Assembly: GCA_902796595.1 (NCBI GenBank)
Contig: CADBPM010000091.1
Coordinates: 1 to 37,193, forward strand
Source: an uncultured Lachnospiraceae bacterium
GTDB lineage: Bacteria > Bacillota > Clostridia > Lachnospirales > Lachnospiraceae
Length of the DNA: 37,193 nt
Reading direction: 5' to 3'
Shown: in pieces, positions 32,665-37,193 of the stretch
Position numbering within the stretch: the first letter of the stretch is position 1
How the letters are laid out: each line of letters begins with the position of its first letter
Translations under genes and position numbers: made by a program
Notes under the pieces: model-generated
Told to the model about the DNA's origin: nothing
What the model saw: the letters and a program-made list of their open reading frames with translations, nothing else
Database searches by the model: none

Positions 32665-33519
32665 ATGAGCATAATTAAAGTAAAAGATTTATCATTTGAC
32701 TATATCAGACGTGATGAAGAAGGAAATGTTGAATCGATTGACAGGGCAATTGATGGAGTTACGCTTGATGTTAAGGCAGGAGACTTCATTGCTGTTTTAG
32801 GACATAATGGTTCAGGAAAATCAACATTTGCAAAGCATCTTAATGCACTTCTTCTGCCGACAGAAGGAGCAGTTCTTGTCGATGGGAAGGATACATCCGT
32901 TGAGGATAACATAATTCCGGTTCGTAAGGATGCAGGTATGGTATTTCAAAATCCTGATAATCAGATAATTGCATCGGTTGTTGAGGAGGATGTTGGATTT
33001 GGACCGGAAAATACAGGGGTGCCTACTGAAGAGATATGGACGAGAGTGTATAACAGTTTAAAGTCTGTAGGAATGTATGAATACAGGCATAAATCACCAA
33101 ATAAACTGTCGGGTGGACAGAAGCAGAGAGTGGCTATAGCTGGAGTTCTTGCTATGAAGCCTAAATGCATTATTTTAGATGAACCGACTGCAATGCTTGA
33201 TCCTATGGGGAGAAAAGAAGTTATAAAGACTGTTCATGAGTTAAACCGAAAAGAGGGGATAACGGTGATTCTTATAACTCATTATATGGATGAAGTTATA
33301 GATGCGGACCATGTTTTTGTCATGGATTCAGGCAAGATTGTGATGAAAGGCACGCCGCGTGAGGTGTTCTCACATGTTGATGAACTTACCAGCCTGTCGC
33401 TTGATGTACCTCAGGTTACCAGACTTGCGTGGAAACTAAAAAAACAAGGCGTTAATATAAATGAAACAGTGTTGACTGTAGAAGAATTTACCAGTGCATT
33501 AAAGAAGGTGTTCGTATAA
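32665..33519 (+). CDS. ecfA1: ECF transporter ATPase EcfA1
   Basis: One of two ATPases of the shared energy-coupling module for vitamin and metal uptake; 284 residues. Walker [11 protein letters not shown]-loop [11 protein letters not shown], signature [16 protein letters not shown], Walker [18 protein letters not shown]-loop ITHYMDE. Start 32665 is fixed by AGGAGAG just upstream; earlier in-frame codons from 32602 overlap the promoter. ecfA2 begins at the next base after the stop. Substrate-binding S components are not in the window. Confidence 0.97.
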   Translation: MSIIKVKDLSFDYIRRDEEGNVESIDRAIDGVTLDVKAGDFIAVLGHNGSGKSTFAKHLNALLLPTEGAVLVDGKDTSVEDNIIPVRKDAGMVFQNPDNQIIASVVEEDVGFGPENTGVPTEEIWTRVYNSLKSVGMYEYRHKSPNKLSGGQKQRVAIAGVLAMKPKCIILDEPTAMLDPMGRKEVIKTVHELNRKEGITVILITHYMDEVIDADHVFVMDSGKIVMKGTPREVFSHVDELTSLSLDVPQVTRLAWKLKKQGVNINETVLTVEEFTSALKKVFV

Positions 33520-34377
33520 ATGTCTATTATTGCAGATCATATAAGTTATGTATATAGTGAAGGAACAGCCTATGAGCATTATGCTCTTAAGGATGTAAGC
33601 GTTAAGATAGATGACGGCGAATTTGTCGGCATAATCGGACATACAGGTTCAGGAAAGTCTACATTGATCCAGCATTTCAATGGACTCCTTAAAGCTACAA
33701 GCGGGACGATCTATTATAATGGTAAGGATATATATGATCCTGATTATGTTTTAAAGGACCTTAGAACCCATGTCGGACTTGTATTCCAGTATCCTGAGTA
33801 TCAGTTGTTTGAAAGCACTGTGCTTGAAGACGTTAAATTTGGTCCCAGAAATCAGGGTATTTCGAAGCTTGAAGTCGATATGAGGGCTTTCGAGGCAATT
33901 AAAAAAGTTGGATTGCCAGATGATATTTATGATGCATCGCCATTTGAACTTTCAGGAGGTCAGAAAAGGCGAGTGGCTATAGCCGGCGTACTTGCAATGC
34001 ATCCGGATGTTATCATTCTGGATGAGCCAACAGCAGGGCTAGATCCTGCCGGCAGAGATGAGATACTTGGCGAATTGAAGAAACTTCATGAGTCAGGCAT
34101 GACAGTGGTGCTGGTATCGCATAGTATGGAGGATGTTGCTGAGTACGCAGACAGGATAATTGTCATAGATGAGGGGCGTATTCAGTATTCCGGAACCCCG
34201 GCAGAAGTATTTAAAAATATTGATAAGCTTGAAAAAATGGGGCTTGCTGTCCCACAGGTTACCTACGCAATGAGAGCATTAAGAGAAAGTGGAATTCCGG
34301 TTAGCGCGGAAGCTACTACGATTAAAGAAGCAGAGGTTGAAATATTAAGAGCGTTAAGAAGTAAAGGTAAAATTTGA
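33520..34377 (+). CDS. ecfA2: ECF transporter ATPase EcfA2
   Basis: Second ATPase of the ECF module, 285 residues. Walker A GHTGSGKST, Q-loop FQYPEYQLFESTVLEDVKFGPRN, signature [16 protein letters not shown], Walker [20 protein letters not shown]-loop VSHSMED. The EcfA2-type Q-loop FQYPEYQLF separates it from EcfA1. There is no gap to ecfA1, so translation is coupled. A 78-nt spacer with a hairpin precedes ecfT. Confidence 0.97.
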   Translation: MSIIADHISYVYSEGTAYEHYALKDVSVKIDDGEFVGIIGHTGSGKSTLIQHFNGLLKATSGTIYYNGKDIYDPDYVLKDLRTHVGLVFQYPEYQLFESTVLEDVKFGPRNQGISKLEVDMRAFEAIKKVGLPDDIYDASPFELSGGQKRRVAIAGVLAMHPDVIILDEPTAGLDPAGRDEILGELKKLHESGMTVVLVSHSMEDVAEYADRIIVIDEGRIQYSGTPAEVFKNIDKLEKMGLAVPQVTYAMRALRESGIPVSAEATTIKEAEVEILRALRSKGKI

Positions 34378-34408
34378 AATCCTTTTTCATATTTTCTTCG
34401 ATGCTGCT

Positions 34409-34440
34409 GCAGGCACAGCACCGATGGGCACCATGCCTGC
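34409..34440 (+). other. Hairpin in the ecfA2-ecfT spacer
   Basis: GCAGGCA (34409-34415) pairs perfectly with TGCCTGC (34434-34440), enclosing 18 nt. It lies just before the weak ribosome binding site (TAGGG at 34442-34446) of ecfT and has no T-run. It may tune ecfT translation relative to the ATPases. Confidence 0.5.
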
Positions 34441-34455
34441 GGTAGGGCATAAAGC

Positions 34456-35277
34456 ATGATCCGTGATATAACAATTGGGCAGTATTACCCTGCGGACTCT
34501 GTCATCCACAAGCTGGATCCCAGAGTAAAGCTTGCAGGAACACTGCTTTTCATAATTTCACTGTTTTTATTCAGCAGTTTTACAGGCTATATTATTGCAG
34601 CAATTTTTCTGTTTTCAATTATTTTCTTGTCAAAAGTACCGGTGAAGTTTATTCTCAGAGGATTGAAGAGTATCTTTGTTCTTCTTTTTCTTACGGTGTT
34701 TTTTAATCTTGTACTTACACCAGGTAAAGTCGTGCTCGAACTGCCTGGACCGTTTCAGATAACGATGGAAGGTATAAGACTGTCTACCTTTATGGCTATA
34801 AGACTTGTTTTTCTTATCATGGGCTCGTCTGTAATGACATTGACAACAACGCCAAACCAGCTGACAGACGGACTTGAAAAGGGACTTGCTCCATTAAAGA
34901 AGCTTGGTGTTCCTGTTCATGAAATTTCAATGATGATGTCCATTGCATTAAGGTTTATCCCGATCCTTCTTGAGGAAACAGATAAGATCATGAAGGCGCA
35001 GGAAGCCAGAGGAGCAGATTTTAAAAGTGGTAATATCATACAAAGGGCAAAAAGCATGATACCTATTCTTGTACCTTTGTTCGTATCTGCTTTCAGGAGA
35101 GCCAACGACCTTGCTCTTGCCATGGAGGCAAGGTGCTACAATGGCGGAGAAGGAAGAACTAAGATGAAACCGTTGAAATATACATGTCGGGACAGGGTTG
35201 CTTATCTGATAACAATAATATATTTAATGATACTGATAGGAGTTAACATCCTTGCAAAAAAGTATCTGCCTTTTTAA
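34456..35277 (+). CDS. ecfT: ECF transporter transmembrane protein EcfT
   Basis: Membrane coupling component of the ECF transporter, 273 residues with about 5-6 hydrophobic segments. Starts MIRDITIGQYYPADSVIHKLDPRVKLAGTLLF, typical of EcfT. The two coupling-helix motifs that dock the ATPases are AQEARGAD near 182-189 and AMEARCYNGG near 222-231. Four bases before truA. Confidence 0.96.
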   Translation: MIRDITIGQYYPADSVIHKLDPRVKLAGTLLFIISLFLFSSFTGYIIAAIFLFSIIFLSKVPVKFILRGLKSIFVLLFLTVFFNLVLTPGKVVLELPGPFQITMEGIRLSTFMAIRLVFLIMGSSVMTLTTTPNQLTDGLEKGLAPLKKLGVPVHEISMMMSIALRFIPILLEETDKIMKAQEARGADFKSGNIIQRAKSMIPILVPLFVSAFRRANDLALAMEARCYNGGEGRTKMKPLKYTCRDRVAYLITIIYLMILIGVNILAKKYLPF

Positions 35278-35280
35278 AGA

Positions 35281-36048
35281 ATGAAAAGAATATTTTTAAG
35301 AACAGCCTATGATGGCACAGCGTACTGTGGCTCTCAGATTCAGCCGGAACTTCCGACAGTTGAGGGAACTCTTGCAAATGTATTATCAGAGCTTTCAGAT
35401 GAAAATGTTTTGCTTACAGGGGCAAGCAGGACAGATGCCGGAGTGCACGCTTATGGAAATGTATATGTATTTGATACCAAACTTTCCATACCGCCGGACA
35501 GGTTTAAATATGCGATAAATACAAAGCTCCCTCCTGATATTAGAGTGGTTGAAAGCATGGAAGTGCCGGCGGATTTTCATCCCAGACATTCAGTGATAAA
35601 TAAGACCTATGAATACCATATCGATGATGGTTTCATAGAATTGCCTTTTAAAGAAAGATATTCAGCACATGTCAGGCAGAAATTGGATATCGAGGCTATG
35701 AATGAGGCGGCTGTCCTTTTTATAGGCGAGCACGATTTTACATCATTCTGCAGTGCAAAAACTGAGAAAGAAGACCATGTAAGAATAATATATAATCTGA
35801 ATGTGACTGCGTCCAGCCCTTCGGTATACGATAACAGAGATATTGTCATAAGCATAACTGGCAACGGCTTTCTTTACAATATGGTAAGGATAATAGCAGG
35901 AACGCTTGCAGAAGTCGGCAAGGGAAAGATTAAACCTGCTGAGATCAGCGAAATCCTTTCTGCGCGTGACAGGACAAAGGCAGGACCTACACTCCCTCCG
36001 AACGGTCTTTTTTTATTGAAGATAAGATATGAAGACTTTGAGAAATAG
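35281..36048 (+). CDS. truA: tRNA pseudouridine(38-40) synthase TruA
   Basis: Makes pseudouridine at positions 38-40 of the tRNA anticodon arm; 255 residues. RTAYDGTAYCGSQIQPELPTVEGTL at the start, the catalytic aspartate in GASRTDAGVHA near 47-57, and GNGFLYNMVRIIAGTLAEVGKGK. Starts 3 nt after the ecfT stop, with only a weak upstream site, so probably coupled. It is usually found between ecfT and rplM in Bacillota. Confidence 0.97.
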   Translation: MKRIFLRTAYDGTAYCGSQIQPELPTVEGTLANVLSELSDENVLLTGASRTDAGVHAYGNVYVFDTKLSIPPDRFKYAINTKLPPDIRVVESMEVPADFHPRHSVINKTYEYHIDDGFIELPFKERYSAHVRQKLDIEAMNEAAVLFIGEHDFTSFCSAKTEKEDHVRIIYNLNVTASSPSVYDNRDIVISITGNGFLYNMVRIIAGTLAEVGKGKIKPAEISEILSARDRTKAGPTLPPNGLFLLKIRYEDFEK

Positions 36049-36051
36049 TGC

Positions 36052-36080
36052 TTGACAAGGTGACGCGCAGGACTTATAAT
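36052..36080 (+). promoter_or_regulatory. Consensus promoter of rplM-rpsI
   Basis: TTGACA at 36052-36057, exactly 17 bp, TATAAT at 36075-36080: both hexamers match sigma-A consensus perfectly. It begins three bases after the truA stop. Transcription would start near 36087. Confidence 0.9.
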
Positions 36081-36086
36081 ATAAAA

Positions 36087-36263
36087 TTGTGACGGCAGAG
36101 GTATGCCAAAACTGCTATGGGAACCGGACAGCCCGGATCAGTCAGAGCGCTCGATTGAGTCATGAATCACAGTTCCTTGTCTCTCAAACAGGGTTATGTG
36201 TTTCTGAAACTTAAAGATTAGATGGATCTGTGGGTCCATGAACAGTATAATCAGGAGGAGACC
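36087..36263 (+). ncRNA. 5' leader of rplM (candidate L13-type regulatory RNA)
   Basis: An untranslated leader of about 177 nt. Stems: GCAG/CTGC (36094-36097 with 36112-36115), CCGG/CCGG around ACAGC (near 36124-36136), GCTC/GAGT near 36150-36161, and CCTTGT/ACAGGG near 36175-36193. Leaders of rplM bound by L13 are known in Bacillota, but I cannot show that this one matches that family's consensus. Confidence 0.4.
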
Positions 36264-36704
36264 ATGAAGACATTTATGGCTAACCCTAAGACTGTCGAGA
36301 AGAAATGGTATCTTATCGACGCAAAGGGACAGACACTTGGACGCCTCGCAACAGAGGTTGCTAACATCCTTTCAGGTAAGAATAAGCCTTCTTACACACC
36401 ATCAGTTGATACAGGCGATTTCGTTATCGTAATCAATGCCAAGGATATCAAGGTTACCGGTAAGAAGCTTCATGATAAAATCTATTATCGTCATTCAGAC
36501 TACGTTGGTGGCTTAAAGAGCGCTACTCTTGCAGAAATGCTTGATAAGAAGCCAGAAGAAGTTATCACACACGCAGTTAAAGGTATGCTCCCTAAGGGAA
36601 CTCTTGGTAGCAAGATGCTTACAAAGCTTCGCGTATATGCAGGTGAAGAGCATGAGCAGGCAGCTCAGCAGCCAGTTGCATACGAAATCAAGAGCAGATA
36701 TTAA
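36264..36704 (+). CDS. rplM: 50S ribosomal protein L13
   Basis: L13, 146 residues, an early assembly protein. [59 protein letters not shown] and [31 protein letters not shown] are diagnostic. Start 36264 has CAGGAGGAG 5-8 nt upstream; an ATG at 36222 would add 14 unrelated residues. Confidence 0.98.
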   Translation: MKTFMANPKTVEKKWYLIDAKGQTLGRLATEVANILSGKNKPSYTPSVDTGDFVIVINAKDIKVTGKKLHDKIYYRHSDYVGGLKSATLAEMLDKKPEEVITHAVKGMLPKGTLGSKMLTKLRVYAGEEHEQAAQQPVAYEIKSRY

Positions 36705-36723
36705 TTGAGGGGAGGAAAATACA

Positions 36724-37116
36724 TTGGCTAACGGAAAGTATTACGGAACCGGAAGAAGAAAGACAAGTGTTGCCAGAGTTTATCTTGTACCTGGCACTGG
36801 TAAGATTACTATCAACAAGAAGGATATCGATGAGTTCTTTGGTCTTGAAACACTTAAGACCATCGTTCGTCAGCCTCTCGTAGCTACAGAGACTACAGAG
36901 AAGTTTGATGTACTTGTTAATGTATACGGTGGCGGTACAGCTGGTCAAGCTGGTGCAATTCGTCATGGTATTTCAAGAGCTCTTCTTGAAGCAGATGAGG
37001 ATTATCGTCCAAGCCTTAAAAAGGCAGGATTCCTTACAAGAGATCCAAGAATGAAAGAACGTCGTAAGTACGGTCTCAAGAAGGCTCGTAAGGCTCCACA
37101 GTTCAGCAAGAGATAA
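36724..37116 (+). CDS. rpsI: 30S ribosomal protein S9
   Basis: S9, 130 residues, whose C-terminal tail (ending FSKR) touches P-site t[37 protein letters not shown] at the start and [23 protein letters not shown] end ([18 protein letters not shown]) identify it. The start codon is TTG at 36724, 7-8 nt after GGGGAGG, unusual for such a highly expressed gene. No ATG alternative exists upstream in frame with a binding site. Followed by a terminator. Confidence 0.98.
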   Translation: MANGKYYGTGRRKTSVARVYLVPGTGKITINKKDIDEFFGLETLKTIVRQPLVATETTEKFDVLVNVYGGGTAGQAGAIRHGISRALLEADEDYRPSLKKAGFLTRDPRMKERRKYGLKKARKAPQFSKR

Positions 37117-37152
37117 TCAGAGAGCCGAGAAAGCCCGAAAATATGGCATTCT

Positions 37153-37188
37153 TACCCCGAAAGGATATCCCTTTCGGGGTATTTTTTT
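37153..37188 (+). terminator. Intrinsic terminator of rplM-rpsI
   Basis: TACCCCGAAAGG (37153-37164) pairs with CCTTTCGGGGTA (37170-37181), loop ATATC, followed by seven Ts. A strong classical terminator. Confidence 0.95.
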
Positions 37189-37193
37189 GCCAA

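Noticed and set aside
16168..36123. Shared heptamer ATGGGAA in the rpsJ leader (16168), the rpsJ-rplC spacer (16717) and the rplM leader (36117)
   Set aside because: The same heptamer occurs many times in coding sequence here (for example near 6671, 14210, 18421, 26680 and 32882), so its presence in three leaders is weak evidence of a common binding site.
1..37193. tRNA or rRNA genes, CRISPR arrays, transposases, integrases or phage genes
   Set aside because: None was recognised. No regular spaced repeats, no CCA-ended cloverleaf and no transposase-like protein were seen on either strand.
15985..37193. A novel defence or mobile island within the ribosomal region
   Set aside because: Gene order and content are the standard S10-spc-alpha arrangement of Clostridia; only the spacers and L17 depart from it.

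Overview
The window is a low-GC bacterial chromosome segment that looks like a member of the Lachnospiraceae (Clostridia, Bacillota), possibly near Butyrivibrio. This is inferred from the gene order around the S10-spc-alpha ribosomal cluster, the zinc-type S14, L36 and adenylate kinase, the cytoplasmic pectin/xylan-type esterase, and the strong AAGGAGG ribosome binding sites. Genus is not proven by anything here.

Left part (1-9600): a cytoplasmic SGNH-type carbohydrate esterase converges on an HNH nuclease that has a C-terminal membrane helix. Next come a PflX-like radical SAM protein and a phosphoribosyltransferase-fold protein whose PRPP loop lacks the usual acidic pair. A tight four-gene unit follows: an MBOAT acyltransferase, a DHHW-family partner, a membrane-anchored arylsulfotransferase-like protein whose catalytic residues appear to be gone, and a DEAD-type RNA helicase. 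The first three look like a surface or exopolymer modification set.

Middle part (9600-15900): sigma-A (rpoD, minus strand) is divergent from an Mrp/ApbC ATPase fused to a NifX-like domain, which overlaps a GNAT acetyltransferase. Then come class II fructose-bisphosphate aldolase, an RlmI-like methyltransferase and signal peptidase I. Between the last two lies a 341-bp non-coding block made of at least seven consecutive hairpins and bounded by a 12-bp inverted repeat. It is the most unusual sequence in the window.

Right part (15900-37193): the ribosomal super-operon runs in the order rpsJ rplC rplD rplW rplB rpsS rplV rpsC rplP rpmC rpsQ rplN rplX rplE rpsN rpsH rplF rplR rpsE rpmD rplO secY adk map infA rpmJ rpsM rpsK rpsD rpoA rplQ, then ecfA1 ecfA2 ecfT truA and rplM rpsI. 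Promoters or terminators split it at secY/adk, infA/rpmJ, rplQ/ecfA1 and truA/rplM. Four unusually long non-coding stretches (before rpsJ, between rpsJ and rplC, before rpsM, before rplM) hold RNA secondary structure and are candidate regulatory leaders. L17 carries an insertion of about 48 residues.

A consistent promoter style is visible: a 17-bp spacer with an extended -10 of the form TGnTANNNT, found before at least eight genes. Several genes use TTG or GTG starts (the helicase gene, map, rpsI, rpmC, rpsQ, rplE). All coordinates of starts were chosen by Shine-Dalgarno position and family length. Functional statements about families are general knowledge and not search results.
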